A stretch of DNA of 64,000 bases from Fidelibacterota bacterium (GTDB taxonomy: Bacteria; Fidelibacterota; UBA8477; JABMPR01). Both the position numbers and the translations under genes were made by a program. Location: positions 1 to 64,000 of the forward strand of contig JAERTJ010000037.1 in assembly GCA_016844945.1 (NCBI GenBank). The letters run 5' to 3'. Shown piece by piece: positions 45,323 through 55,009 of the stretch (position 1 is the first letter of the stretch; every line of letters starts with the position of its first letter). The notes below the pieces were generated by a model. The model ran no database searches and was not told the DNA's origin. It saw only the letters and a program-made list of their open reading frames with translations.

Positions 45323-46248
45323 TTGATGTACAAAATGTTACCAAGTCTTATGGAGCATTTGATGCCGTAAAAGACGTTTCCTTTACTGTGGAGCAAGGTG
45401 AAATTCTTGGTTTTCTGGGGCCCAATGGTGCCGGAAAAACCACAACAATGAAGATGATCACTTGCTACATGCCGCCCACTCATGGCACCATCACGGTCGA
45501 TGGGCTGGATGTCGTCAACGATTCCATGGGTGTGAGAACAAAAATTGGTTATTTACCAGAGTCTACACCCCTTTATGAAGAGATGGGTGTGAGAGATTAT
45601 CTCAACTTCATTGCAGACGTTCGGAAGGTTTCTGGCTCAGAGCGGACACGTGCCATGGATCGTGTGATCCAGGTTTGCGGGCTATCAAGTGTGATCCACA
45701 AGGATATCCATGAATTATCAAAGGGGTATCGCCAGCGTGTCGGATTTGCTCAGGCAATTATCCATGATCCGGAAATTCTCGTTCTAGATGAACCAACAAC
45801 TGGCCTTGATCCCAATCAGATCATTGAAATCAGAAATCTGATCCGTGAACTGGGGGAAAGTAAGACAGTCATCTTTTCCACGCATATCATGCAGGAAGTC
45901 CAGGCAACCAGTGATCGCGTACTCATCATAGATCAGGGGAAGATTGCCGCTCAGGGAACTTCTGAAGAGCTGAAAGCCAGTATCGCTGGTCAGATGCATC
46001 TTGACCTGGTCCTCAGGAATGCTGATAAATCAAAATTTATTGAAACCCTTGAAGGTATAGAGGTCATTCATCTAGAAGATATCAATCTTCAAAAGAATGG
46101 TGATCTAGAAGCAGCCTTGAAAGTTGATGCTGGAAGCGATATCCGTGAACAGCTATTCGACCTGGCGGTTAAGAATAAATGGAAAATACTCGAATCTTCA
46201 CCATCTTCATTCACCCTTGAAGATGTATTTAGAAAATTGACCAATTAA
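45319..46248 (+). CDS. ABC transporter ATPase, GldA type
   Basis: 309 residues. Walker A LGPNGAGKTTTMKM, Q-loop region YLPESTPLYEEM, signature LSKGYRQRVGFAQAI, Walker B EILVLDEPTTGLDPNQ and H-loop STHIMQEV, then a C-terminal extension of about 90 residues as in GldA/NatA/CcmA-type ATPases. It pairs with the permease and auxiliary genes downstream. The GldA/GldF/GldG system supports gliding motility in Bacteroidota, but most homologues outside that group have no known link to motility. GTG start overlaps the previous stop (GTGA). Confidence 0.93.
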   Translation: MIDVQNVTKSYGAFDAVKDVSFTVEQGEILGFLGPNGAGKTTTMKMITCYMPPTHGTITVDGLDVVNDSMGVRTKIGYLPESTPLYEEMGVRDYLNFIADVRKVSGSERTRAMDRVIQVCGLSSVIHKDIHELSKGYRQRVGFAQAIIHDPEILVLDEPTTGLDPNQIIEIRNLIRELGESKTVIFSTHIMQEVQATSDRVLIIDQGKIAAQGTSEELKASIAGQMHLDLVLRNADKSKFIETLEGIEVIHLEDINLQKNGDLEAALKVDAGSDIREQLFDLAVKNKWKILESSPSSFTLEDVFRKLTN

Positions 46249-46259
46249 GGAATCATTTC

Positions 46260-46979
46260 ATGTCTGAAATTCTAGCAATCTATAGAAAAGAGATGAAGAC
46301 TTATTTCAACTCACCCATTGCCTTCATCGTCATATCATCATTTCTGGTAATCACAAACTGGTTATTCTTTGATTATGGTGATTACCCATTTTTTGCCATT
46401 AACATTGCAGATATCCGTGGGATTTTTGATTATGGTGCCATCGTACTCCTCTTTATTGCTCCCGCGGTGTCCATGCGATTGATATCTGAAGAAAAACATC
46501 AAGATACACTGGAGCTCCTGGTGACCATGCCCATTACGGATATGCATATCATTTTGGGGAAATACCTGTCCACTCTGGTTGTATTTGCAATCATTCTGGC
46601 AGGTACCTTGATCGCACCAATATCTATCTCTTTTGTCGGTGATCTTGACTCAGGAATTGTTATCAGCAGTTATATCGGCTTCTTCTTCCTGGGCGCTACT
46701 TACCTAGCAATCGGGTTGGCAGCCAGTAGTTTTACTCGTAACCAGATCATCGCCTATATCGTCGGTATTGTAATGATTGCAGTATTCTTTCTTATGAACG
46801 GTATGGCGAACGGTTCAGGGTTTCTGGCAACCCTGTTTGAGAACCTGAGTATCAGATTTCATTATCAGAATTTTTTCAGAGGTGTCCTTGATACCAGGGA
46901 TCTGCTTTATTTCATATCTCTGATATTTGTATCTCTGTTTGTGAGCAGCACGGCCCTTGCTAGCCGTAAGTACAAGTAG
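46260..46979 (+). CDS. ABC-2 permease, GldF type
   Basis: 239 residues, six membrane helices. MSEILAIYRKEMKTYFNSPIAFIVI is the typical GldF N-terminus (KELxxYFxSPxAYI), followed by AIVLLFIAPAVSMRLISEEKHQDTLELLVTMPITDMHIILGKYLSTL. It forms the membrane channel for the upstream ATPase. Eleven bases separate them. Confidence 0.92.
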   Translation: MSEILAIYRKEMKTYFNSPIAFIVISSFLVITNWLFFDYGDYPFFAINIADIRGIFDYGAIVLLFIAPAVSMRLISEEKHQDTLELLVTMPITDMHIILGKYLSTLVVFAIILAGTLIAPISISFVGDLDSGIVISSYIGFFFLGATYLAIGLAASSFTRNQIIAYIVGIVMIAVFFLMNGMANGSGFLATLFENLSIRFHYQNFFRGVLDTRDLLYFISLIFVSLFVSSTALASRKYK

Positions 46980-46993
46980 GGGAGATTAATATT

Positions 46994-48574
46994 ATGCAAA
47001 ACAAAAATACATGGTCATTTACACTCATTGTCATCGGACTGGTGTTCGTCATCAATCTATTTGCACAACAGCTTTTTATTCGATTTGATCTGACAGAGAA
47101 TGAACGTTATTCCATCAGTGATGTCACCCGCGATATTCTAGAGGATATTGATGAACCTATCACTGTAAAGGTATATTTTTCAGAGAATTTTCCCCGTCAG
47201 TTGATTTCTGTAAAACAATACGTTCTGGATATGCTCAATGAGTACCGAGCCTATGCTGGATCATCCCTTGAATATGAATTTATTCCAATCTCAGGTGAAG
47301 ATCAGGAACTCGAGCAGGAAGCCATGTCATATGGAATCCAACCGGTTCAAGCCAATATTACTGAGAGTGATGAAATCAAAGTCCAGAGAATCTATCTGGG
47401 TATCGTCTTCCTGTATGGCGATCAGAAAGAGATCATCCCATTTGCCCAGCAGATTGAGCAACTGGAATATGATATGACGGGAGCTATTAAAAAGCTTAGC
47501 CTTGGCGCTCTGCCAAAGATAGGCTGGTTGACAGGTCATGGAGAACAATCCCTTGGAGAAGAGGGTGTTGCCAGAGCTATGGGTGAAATTCAGAAGAACT
47601 ACGAGCTGGTTGAAGTGAATCTGACTTCAGAAGAACAGATACCCCAAGACATCAATACAGTGATTTTAGCAGGTGCTACTGGAACCTTCACTGATAACGA
47701 TCTTTACAAGCTGGATCAATATCTCCTCAGAGGGGGGCGTCTGGCAGCTTTTCTGAATACGAAGATTATTGATATGCAGAACCAGTACATGCCTGTTCAG
47801 GAGAATAGCAGCAACATTTTCCCATTTCTGGAGCATTTTGGTGTTAAGTATGGCAATCAACTACTCATGGATAAAACATCCTATCAGGTACAAGCTATGC
47901 AGAACCTGGGATTCCTGCAGATACCTGTCGCTGTGGATTATCCGTATGCACCCCGTATCAGCGCTCTGAATGAGGATAATCCCATTGTAAATCGTTTGAA
48001 GGAATTGGGTTTCTTCTTTGTGAATGAAGTATCACCAGCAGGTGACACCACCAAAGTATCATTCACATCTCTCATGCAGACATCAGACATGACAGGGTTC
48101 GCCATGCCGGATCAACGTACGCGTTCCATCAACATCTCTGCTGGCCAACAGATTCCTGACTATATGTATAGAGAAGGCTCTAAAACCATCTCGGCTATTA
48201 TTGAAGGTGAGCATTCATCCTGGTTCGGTAGTGCCCGTCCTGATAGCATCTCCTTCCCTGAAATGCATCTTGGCGAGTCTATGACATCAACTGTGATGGC
48301 TACAGTAGGGAATGCAACGTTTACCACTCAGCAGTTTATGGTACCTGCAAGTCTAACTTTCCTATTGAATACGGTTGACTGGCTCCATGATCGGAATGGT
48401 TTGATTTCCATACGATCCAAGAACGTTCAGCCTTCCCAGCTGGATGAAATGGGTAGTGGTACACGTCAATCCTTGAAGTGGATCAATATTTTGTTAGCAC
48501 CATTACTGATTGTGCTTTTTGGTCTCATTCGCTGGTATATAAGAAACAAATCAAAGAATCTGGCAGGAGCTTGA
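46994..48574 (+). CDS. GldG-family ABC transporter auxiliary protein
   Basis: 526 residues. One N-terminal helix (about 10-28), a large extracytoplasmic ABC_transp_aux domain (about 35-490; RYSISDVTRDILEDIDEPITVKVYFSENFP, RRIYLGIVFLYGDQKEIIPF region, LGALPKIGWLTGHGE, LRGGRLAAFLN), and a C-terminal helix (about 498-515). Domain content equals GldG of Bacteroidota, which associates with GldF and GldA. The ordering ATPase-GldF-GldG-DUF4340 is common in diverse phyla. Confidence 0.9.
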   Translation: MQNKNTWSFTLIVIGLVFVINLFAQQLFIRFDLTENERYSISDVTRDILEDIDEPITVKVYFSENFPRQLISVKQYVLDMLNEYRAYAGSSLEYEFIPISGEDQELEQEAMSYGIQPVQANITESDEIKVQRIYLGIVFLYGDQKEIIPFAQQIEQLEYDMTGAIKKLSLGALPKIGWLTGHGEQSLGEEGVARAMGEIQKNYELVEVNLTSEEQIPQDINTVILAGATGTFTDNDLYKLDQYLLRGGRLAAFLNTKIIDMQNQYMPVQENSSNIFPFLEHFGVKYGNQLLMDKTSYQVQAMQNLGFLQIPVAVDYPYAPRISALNEDNPIVNRLKELGFFFVNEVSPAGDTTKVSFTSLMQTSDMTGFAMPDQRTRSINISAGQQIPDYMYREGSKTISAIIEGEHSSWFGSARPDSISFPEMHLGESMTSTVMATVGNATFTTQQFMVPASLTFLLNTVDWLHDRNGLISIRSKNVQPSQLDEMGSGTRQSLKWINILLAPLLIVLFGLIRWYIRNKSKNLAGA

Positions 48575-48576
48575 TC

Positions 48577-49479
48577 ATGAAAAACAATCAAACCCTATAT
48601 GCTGCAGGCATACTTGTCGTTTTAGCATTGATTTATTTTTTAACCCAGACGGGTAACGTCGATACCAAAAATATAGATTCTGACCTGTTTGCAGTTGAAA
48701 AGTATGAAGTTTCCAGTGTGGCTGTCAATTCCGCAGAAAATCCATTGGAGTTTGTCCGGAACGAATCTGTGTGGCGTGTGGAGGATTATCCTGTTGATAC
48801 CACACGGTATTATAGGATTCTCGACCAGGTCACATCGTTGAAGGTTGATAGACTCATCACAAAGAATGCCGAGAAGCATGAAAAGTATGAAGTGATTGAT
48901 AGCAGTCCAATGGTCATTCTGAAATCAGAATCTGGCAAATCATTGTTGGAACTCATCATTGGTAAGCAGGGAGCCAACTATCAGGAAACCTTTGTAAGAG
49001 CGGCTGGTCAGGATGAGGTCTACGCGGTTAAATCAAGTCTTGGCCAATTCAAATCCATGACAGCCAGCAACTTTTGGGACCGAACCATGACCGATCTTGA
49101 CGTTAATATGATCAATCGGGTTCGTATGGAAGGTGAGTATTCCTATATGCTGGAAAGACAGGGACCTGTTTGGACATTCAATGGTGAGCAGGTTGATCTT
49201 GAAAAGGTCGTAAATATGCTAAAACCTCTTGAAAATCTGAAGGGTAGCAATTTTGCTGATGAAATATCAGTTGATAAGGTATTCTACCAGTCCATCCATC
49301 TTGGTTTCGAGAACGGAGAAACCCTTGACATGGATTTCCATTTGAAAGCGGAGGCTAGTCCACTTTTACTTGTCAAAATAAGTGGGATGGAGAAGATTTT
49401 CGAATATTCAAAATCTGGTCTGAACCGATATAAAAAATCATTTGAAGATTTAAAGGCTGATCCGCTGCCTGAGACTTAA
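48577..49479 (+). CDS. DUF4340 domain protein
   Basis: 300 residues. N-terminal membrane helix (about 7-24), then a beta-rich extracytoplasmic region with the DUF4340 hallmarks: a VSSVAVNSAENPLEFVRNESVWRVEDYPVDTTRYYRILDQVTSLK opening, SLLELIIGKQG and TNFWDRTMTDLD-like segment (SNFWDRTMTDLD). Function unknown; it is the regular last gene after GldG-type genes and may be part of the transporter complex. ATG 48577 lies two bases after the previous stop. A long in-frame start inside gldG is not needed. Confidence 0.85.
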   Translation: MKNNQTLYAAGILVVLALIYFLTQTGNVDTKNIDSDLFAVEKYEVSSVAVNSAENPLEFVRNESVWRVEDYPVDTTRYYRILDQVTSLKVDRLITKNAEKHEKYEVIDSSPMVILKSESGKSLLELIIGKQGANYQETFVRAAGQDEVYAVKSSLGQFKSMTASNFWDRTMTDLDVNMINRVRMEGEYSYMLERQGPVWTFNGEQVDLEKVVNMLKPLENLKGSNFADEISVDKVFYQSIHLGFENGETLDMDFHLKAEASPLLLVKISGMEKIFEYSKSGLNRYKKSFEDLKADPLPET

Positions 49480-49504
49480 TCGAGATGATAGATTGACATA
49501 AAAT

Positions 49505-49533
49505 AAAAAGGGTGGTAGTACTGCCCTTTTTTT
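49505..49533 (+). terminator. Bidirectional terminator between convergent genes
   Basis: AAAAAGGG...CCCTTTTTTT hairpin (GGGTGGTAGTACTGCCC with U-G pairs) with A-run on one side and T-run on the other, serving the DUF4340 operon on the plus strand and the barrel gene on the minus strand. Confidence 0.8.
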
Positions 49534-50884
49534 ATAACATGAAGACCATATCAAGACTGATACGAGTGCCCATTCTTATTTCACTCATGCGTACTTCCAT
49601 CTTAGGATGAGTTTCAATATCCATAGCGAGAGGAATGAGATAGTTTCCCAGTAGATTTACCTGAAACTCAGGTTTTAAATGAAGTTGCAGAAGCAACCCA
49701 AGATCAATGCCTAAAAACTGCTGTACCTTGATGCTTTGCGCTTTGAGGTTGTTTAGTGGGTCAAATAGTTGAAAAACATAGTGCCTGGAAAAAATATTAC
49801 CCTGCCCCAGATATAGTGAATTGGTAAAAACTAAATTGTGTTTATTCGACAATAACGAATTCCATATTAGTTGCAGTTCAGAGATTTCGGCATCTCCTTC
49901 TATTAGATGGAAATATCGTGCACCTGATAGTTGGGTAAATAAATCTCCAAAGCGGGAAGCTTTTAATGATCCACTTATTTTTCCCTGGATGAACCTCTTT
50001 GATAACGATAACCCCAAACGACCACTAAAATATGTCGCCCCATATGATATATCTTCATGGTCAAGTGCGTAAATGCTACCAATATTCTCTTTAGACTGTT
50101 CGATACTCGAATTTACTGTATCTTTTGCTACCTTGATGAATAGATGGAATTTTCTGTCTTGTTCGTTCTGGTATTCATAATTGAAACTCAGGTTTTCAAT
50201 ATGAGGTAGTAATTCAGACCGCAGGGCTTGTGAATTTGGGAAAGCAATTCCTGATTTTAGTGATTTCCCGTATCTAAGGTTCAGGTCACCATATTTTGAG
50301 ACATAGGCTAAATCAAGATACAGAAGAGATCGATTAAGATATAGATCTCCCTCAAACACATACTCATGATTTCCAAAGTTTGCAGCATAAACATCCTGAT
50401 TCATTTGGATCCCGGCAAGAAAGTTGAGGGATTTAAGGGGCTGATCAATTTGCATATTTATAGATTCAAGGAAGCCTTGGTTGTTAAATCTTACTCGGGA
50501 ATCAAGGGTGGTGTTTCTGAATGTATAATCAAGTCCAAGAGCAAGCGACTCACTGTTCTCCCGATTCAGATTAAAATAAGTTTCGAGTGAATCTTTGATT
50601 TGGAATTTTTGATTCACACTACTTACCGTAATGTCCATAGATAGGCGTTGATTAAGGCGATAATTGTAACTTATGGAAGATGCACCCAAACGCGTATTGG
50701 AGGAACTTCCATTCGATAGGGAATACTCCAACGGTATACCAAAGCTATGGTAAAAATCGGCTAAGGATTTTTGATGAACTGTAGGTACGTGTTCAAAGTT
50801 GTTCTGTGTGAGTCCCAATAGGGGAAATGTGATCATGATGAAGTTGAGAACTAATTTATGGTACTTCGAACTAATGCTGCACAT
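49532..50884 (-). CDS. Putative outer-membrane beta-barrel protein of unknown function
   Basis: 450 residues. A signal peptide (about 10-27, LVLNFIMITFPLLGLTQNN) is followed by regularly alternating strands with aromatic belts (SISYNYRLNQRLSMDITVSS, LNFLAGIQMNQDVYAANFGNHEYVFEGDLYLNRSLLYLDLAYVSKYGDLNLRYGKS), typical of outer membrane barrels. It ends in a hydrophobic strand without a terminal Phe (VFML). I do not recognise a family. No clear ribosome binding site supports the first ATG; an internal ATG at about residue 17 would shorten the signal peptide. It is separate from the lipoprotein gene upstream on the same strand, which has its own terminator. Confidence 0.55.
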   Translation of the reverse strand: MCSISSKYHKLVLNFIMITFPLLGLTQNNFEHVPTVHQKSLADFYHSFGIPLEYSLSNGSSSNTRLGASSISYNYRLNQRLSMDITVSSVNQKFQIKDSLETYFNLNRENSESLALGLDYTFRNTTLDSRVRFNNQGFLESINMQIDQPLKSLNFLAGIQMNQDVYAANFGNHEYVFEGDLYLNRSLLYLDLAYVSKYGDLNLRYGKSLKSGIAFPNSQALRSELLPHIENLSFNYEYQNEQDRKFHLFIKVAKDTVNSSIEQSKENIGSIYALDHEDISYGATYFSGRLGLSLSKRFIQGKISGSLKASRFGDLFTQLSGARYFHLIEGDAEISELQLIWNSLLSNKHNLVFTNSLYLGQGNIFSRHYVFQLFDPLNNLKAQSIKVQQFLGIDLGLLLQLHLKPEFQVNLLGNYLIPLAMDIETHPKMEVRMSEIRMGTRISLDMVFML

Positions 50885-50941
50885 GAGATATATTAAGTCA
50901 AATGAATTTCATAGCTTGGGATTATTTAGGGTGTAAATAAA

Positions 50942-50967
50942 AAAGGCAGCCAGATCGACTGCCCTTT
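50942..50967 (-). terminator. Terminator after the acidic lipoprotein gene
   Basis: On the minus strand GGCAG...CTGCC with a loop near TCGATCTGG, followed by TTTTTTATTT. It ends the unit read from the acidic lipoprotein gene. Confidence 0.75.
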
Positions 50968-50985
50968 ATATTATGTATACTAGAC

Positions 50986-52680
50986 CTAGTCGTTCCAGTT
51001 ATCCTCATTCATACCAAGAAATTCAACCAGTCCTGCTGCATCCAAATCAGGTAAAATACCATTTATTGTTGGGTTCGTCCACTCTGTAACCCAGGTGCTA
51101 TAGTCAGTTGTGTTCCAGTTAATTGTGGGATACACGTAAGCTGCAGTTCGTTGCTCATAACTGATTTCAAAATACCCCTCAATCACCAGGCTTTCACCGG
51201 TGGTGACATTCCCTGACCAATAGAAATCGATTAGAGGAAACTGTACCAGTTCTGAAGAGTATTGCTCTATATAATCCATAAATTCTGCATAATATTCCCA
51301 TATGACTTGCGGTAAATCACTTTGGCTAGCGGTGCTCAAGTCATACTGAATAAAGCCAAGGTTCACCATGGCAAATATTGTCGGTTCAACTCCCTCCATG
51401 TAGTAGTGTAGTGTAATGGAAATATTGGTATTGCTCAAGCCATCTATCATGACCGTATCTTGCGTAAGATTTAGATACTCAGACACTGAATAGTAGTCAT
51501 ATGAGTAGTCTATTTCTGTTCCTACGGTATAAGGAGGTAGAATATCTTTAAAGTCATTTATTGGGTTTAAGAAAAACTGTGAAATGTCGATTCGGGTACT
51601 ATCCTCATAATACATATCCTCATCCCAATAGTCATAATGGAACATTGTAGGACCTTCGAGTGCAGATTTCACAGTTGTGAGATCATCTCGCGCCATATTA
51701 AAGTCAAAATCATCTTCAACCTGAATGAAGTCATTGTCCTGATCATCACTTTCTCCTTCAAGAAATGCGAGTGCTGCCAGCGCTTTATCAAAGGCTGTAA
51801 GTGCAGATTCAAGTGCGATATCCAGATCCTCTGCACCATGATCATCATAAAGTGTCACAAAATCAGAATCCTGAGATAACTCAGTCACAATTCCTGCAGA
51901 ATCAAATGAAACAAACTCAAAATTATACGCTACAACAGTTTTTAAAAGGCTCTTCAATCCATACAATCCTGTTTCAATAGCGTAAATCTCAGTTAAATCT
52001 AATTCAATGTCAGATGCTTCGGGTTCACCCTGCATAGCCGGGCTGATGATAAAGACAAAATCAAGACTATCTTCAATGCTCTCAAGAGCTTCAATACTCT
52101 CATCAATAACAGGGAGAAACAAGCTACCTACCAATGCTTGAAATTCACTGAATTGTGGAACATCATCGACACTCATTTTACTGAGTGCAAAGGGGGTAGC
52201 AACCAGTGGAGCAATAGGTACTCGTATCCCGGAAACATCTGTGGGTAGACCGTATCCGCGTTTGCCCAGGGGTGATTCATATTTCTCTATCAAAAAGGGT
52301 TCGTTCACACTGAAGTAGGATTCCCATCGAAGCAACATATCCTGGAGCGCCTGATCTTGAGAAATCATCAGAAATCCTGTGAAGGCAAATCCAAAACTTG
52401 CTTCAGTATTTCGATGATCAAGCATGTGTGCTCTAGCATATAAGGCGTAGGGCTCGCTGAAATCCATCATATCTAATAGCTGTTCCAGGGAATCTGGATC
52501 CTCTTCATACATGCTAGACATCAAATCCTCTAGTGAGTTATGGGCGCTATCGAGAGCAGCTGTGGCCGCTAATGAGTCTTCGGGAGTCACTAGATCTGGA
52601 TCCTCAGTCTCCTCACAACTCATCGTAAAAAGTACCAATAAGCCAAGAATCATTGTCAATCTAAACATTCTTGATTTCAT
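50986..52680 (-). CDS. Acidic lipoprotein of unknown function
   Basis: 564 residues. Lipoprotein signal MKSRMFRLTMILGLLVLFTMSC with the lipidated Cys near 22, then a strongly acidic mature protein (CEETEDPDLVTPEDS, many Asp/Glu) rich in helical heptads in the first half and in Tyr-rich strands in the second (SGNVTTGESLVIEGYFEISYEQ). No named domain is recognised. The start at 52680 is chosen because AAAGGGGTG lies just before it and the signal peptide then begins at residue 1; a start 54 bases upstream adds a polar stretch. It is unlike its neighbours, which are metabolic enzymes, and it has its own terminator. Confidence 0.65.
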   Translation of the reverse strand: MKSRMFRLTMILGLLVLFTMSCEETEDPDLVTPEDSLAATAALDSAHNSLEDLMSSMYEEDPDSLEQLLDMMDFSEPYALYARAHMLDHRNTEASFGFAFTGFLMISQDQALQDMLLRWESYFSVNEPFLIEKYESPLGKRGYGLPTDVSGIRVPIAPLVATPFALSKMSVDDVPQFSEFQALVGSLFLPVIDESIEALESIEDSLDFVFIISPAMQGEPEASDIELDLTEIYAIETGLYGLKSLLKTVVAYNFEFVSFDSAGIVTELSQDSDFVTLYDDHGAEDLDIALESALTAFDKALAALAFLEGESDDQDNDFIQVEDDFDFNMARDDLTTVKSALEGPTMFHYDYWDEDMYYEDSTRIDISQFFLNPINDFKDILPPYTVGTEIDYSYDYYSVSEYLNLTQDTVMIDGLSNTNISITLHYYMEGVEPTIFAMVNLGFIQYDLSTASQSDLPQVIWEYYAEFMDYIEQYSSELVQFPLIDFYWSGNVTTGESLVIEGYFEISYEQRTAAYVYPTINWNTTDYSTWVTEWTNPTINGILPDLDAAGLVEFLGMNEDNWND

Positions 52681-52784
52681 TTTTTCACCCCTTTCGGGTT
52701 TATTTTTTTTAACGCTAATATGATAATGTATCAAATATGAACGACATTGAGCTTGGACACACCTTTTTTTTCATGTGATTTCAA

Positions 52785-53561
52785 TCAATCTGACCTGTGA
52801 ACTACGGTTGCCGCAGCCTGCTGGGTTGGGAAAATAATCATATCTGCTATTTGTACATGCTCAGGTCGAGATGCTGCAAAAAGGACAGCTTCTGCAATAT
52901 CCTGGGCAACAAGTGCTTCTAGACCTTTGTATACTGCTGCTGCTTTTTGAGCATCACCCCTAAACCGTACCATGCTGAATTCAGTATCCACGAGTCCCGG
53001 TGAAATGGCGGTAATCCGTAAAGGGGTGTCCACAACATCCATCCTCAAACTCTTGGTAAGGGCATCAACGGCGTGTTTGCTGGCACAATACACACTTCCA
53101 CCCGGGTAAGCCTCATGACCTGCAATAGAGGAGATATTGATTACATGTCCGCTATTCCTGGAAATCATTTTTGGGACAACATGGCGAATTAAGTGCAAGA
53201 CACCTTTCACATTGGTATCCACCATGATATCAACATCTGTAGTAGGGGTTTGGTGGGCTTTTTCCACACCCAGTACCAATCCGGCATTATTCACAAGGAT
53301 ATCAATATTTTTAAAGGATTCAGGGAGACTATTGATCATCTGTTGGACTTTATTATTGTTTCTGACATCCAGGGCGAGTGGAAGAACATTAACTGAAAAT
53401 TCTGTTTTTAGAAGACCTGCTAGTTTCTCTAGTCGATCTAATCGTCGTGCTGTAAGAATAATATTAGCACCTGCCTGAGCAAATGAGTGGGCGCAAGCTT
53501 CGCCAATACCAGCGCTAGCTCCTGTTATGAGAACGGTCATCTGTTTGAGATTTGATGTCAC
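52785..53561 (-). CDS. Short-chain dehydrogenase/reductase (YdfG-like)
   Basis: 258 residues. TGASAGIGEA is the NADP-binding loop, NNAG is present (LVNNAGLVLG), the catalytic Ser-Tyr-Lys set is INISSIAG with YCASK, and SPGLVDTEF follows. The closest named relatives oxidise 3-hydroxy acids or reduce small carbonyls (YdfG, serine/malonic semialdehyde type). Substrate unknown. GTG 53561 overlaps the stop of the symporter gene; ATG 53540 is an alternative start with the same domain intact. Confidence 0.92.
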   Translation of the reverse strand: MTSNLKQMTVLITGASAGIGEACAHSFAQAGANIILTARRLDRLEKLAGLLKTEFSVNVLPLALDVRNNNKVQQMINSLPESFKNIDILVNNAGLVLGVEKAHQTPTTDVDIMVDTNVKGVLHLIRHVVPKMISRNSGHVINISSIAGHEAYPGGSVYCASKHAVDALTKSLRMDVVDTPLRITAISPGLVDTEFSMVRFRGDAQKAAAVYKGLEALVAQDIAEAVLFAASRPEHVQIADMIIFPTQQAAATVVHRSD

Positions 53562-55009
53562 TGAGTCTGTTCCTTCTTCGAATGGTTAAATATAATAAGA
53601 ATCAATATACTACAAATAAGTCCTGGATAGAATGGTTCCAGTCCAAAATGATAATTGTAATTATCTGCTTTTCCAAAAGCAAGCCAGAGGATCGATGATG
53701 CTGGCACGAGTGTTAGATTCAAGCGAACAGCCCGCGCTGGCATAGGTTTACCAAAAATACTTCTCAGGGTTGGCAGGAGCAGGGCAGGGATGGCTATAGT
53801 ACCAAATGTGTACCATAGATCGATAATAGATGGAATCCAGATTGCCAGGACAACACCGACCAAAAGCACCAGGATCATCCCCGTTTTTATGAGACGGTTC
53901 GTGGGGAAGCGTTTAAACAATGGAAATGTGCCTAGGATGTCCTTTCCAAGCGTGATTCCAGATATAAGTGTATTACTGTCCAATGTGGACATAACCGTAG
54001 AAAGAATACCGATATAAAAGATTCCCTGAAGACCTATGGGCAGAATTGCGTTTCCAAGGTTAAGGAATGCCTGTGATGGTATCGAATCAGAGGGGAGATA
54101 GGAAAATGCATATAATCCTGTCAGGGTGGTCATGAAGTCAAATATGAACCAGAATAGTACGGCGAACATAATTCCGCGCCTGGCAACTTCAGGTGTTGCA
54201 GTCGCATATACGCGTTGATGAAACCCGGGATCAACCAATGTCCATGACCCTATAAAAAACCATACAATGATGTAACCCAGGCTCTGACCACCCGTAAATG
54301 ATTTATGCGAGGAGGGGAGAGCGTGCCACAGTTCTATTGGATTCATAAAACTATTTGAAAGCACAACCAAAAGGATCGCAAAGCCTAAAAACATCATATA
54401 AAACTGTATTATATCAGTTTTAACTACAGAAGTAAACCCACCTTGAAGGATATAAATGAGTGAGAATAATGTCCCTGTAATGATTGAAGCAATCAGAGGG
54501 ATGCCCAGAAAATAATTCAGGATTATTCCCAGAGTCAGTACATATGGAGCAGGACTAGCCAGCAACAAAACCCATAGTGAAGCCAATCTACCAACGGTTT
54601 TGCCATAATCTGTGACCAGAATTTCGGGAAGCGAATTCACCCGCAATGAACGTGCACGTTTTGCCACTAAGAGGGAAAATGCGATCCCGAACAAATAGTA
54701 GGGTAGCCCAAAGATAACCCAGTTGGATATGCCATAGCTGGTACTGTACTCACTGACCCCAAGGATACCCCCATACCAGGTGGACACCAGGGTCATCACA
54801 AAAGCGGGGAGTGAAAGCTTACGACCCATGACCATGTAGTCAGTTACAGAATCACTCCTTGTGTTTCGAATGCCAACCATAAGAACTAGGAGAAAGTAGC
54901 CGAGAATCAGGGTAATATCTAATAAATGTAGATTGATAAGTATATCTTCTATATTACTGATACACTGCGATATATACTGATCCTGACATAAGACTGAACT
55001 GCGGGTCAT
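53558..55009 (-). CDS. Sodium:solute symporter family protein, candidate thiamine/pyrimidine transporter
   Basis: 483 residues, about 13 membrane helices starting near LLDITLILGYFLLVLMVGI. Hallmarks of the SSS family: YMVMGRKLSLPAFVMTLVSTWYGG, GGFTSVVKTDIIQFYMMF, DPGFHQRVYATATPE, STVMSTLDSNTLISG. The gene starts inside the end of the thiamine pyrophosphokinase gene, so they are coupled. That context suggests thiamine or an HMP-like precursor as substrate, comparable to predicted ThiV transporters, which are SSS members. This is inference; proline, glucose or other ligands are equally allowed by sequence. The start is uncertain: the first ~30 residues before the first helix are unusual and no ribosome binding site is obvious. 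Confidence 0.82.
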   Translation of the reverse strand: MTRSSVLCQDQYISQCISNIEDILINLHLLDITLILGYFLLVLMVGIRNTRSDSVTDYMVMGRKLSLPAFVMTLVSTWYGGILGVSEYSTSYGISNWVIFGLPYYLFGIAFSLLVAKRARSLRVNSLPEILVTDYGKTVGRLASLWVLLLASPAPYVLTLGIILNYFLGIPLIASIITGTLFSLIYILQGGFTSVVKTDIIQFYMMFLGFAILLVVLSNSFMNPIELWHALPSSHKSFTGGQSLGYIIVWFFIGSWTLVDPGFHQRVYATATPEVARRGIMFAVLFWFIFDFMTTLTGLYAFSYLPSDSIPSQAFLNLGNAILPIGLQGIFYIGILSTVMSTLDSNTLISGITLGKDILGTFPLFKRFPTNRLIKTGMILVLLVGVVLAIWIPSIIDLWYTFGTIAIPALLLPTLRSIFGKPMPARAVRLNLTLVPASSILWLAFGKADNYNYHFGLEPFYPGLICSILILIIFNHSKKEQTQ

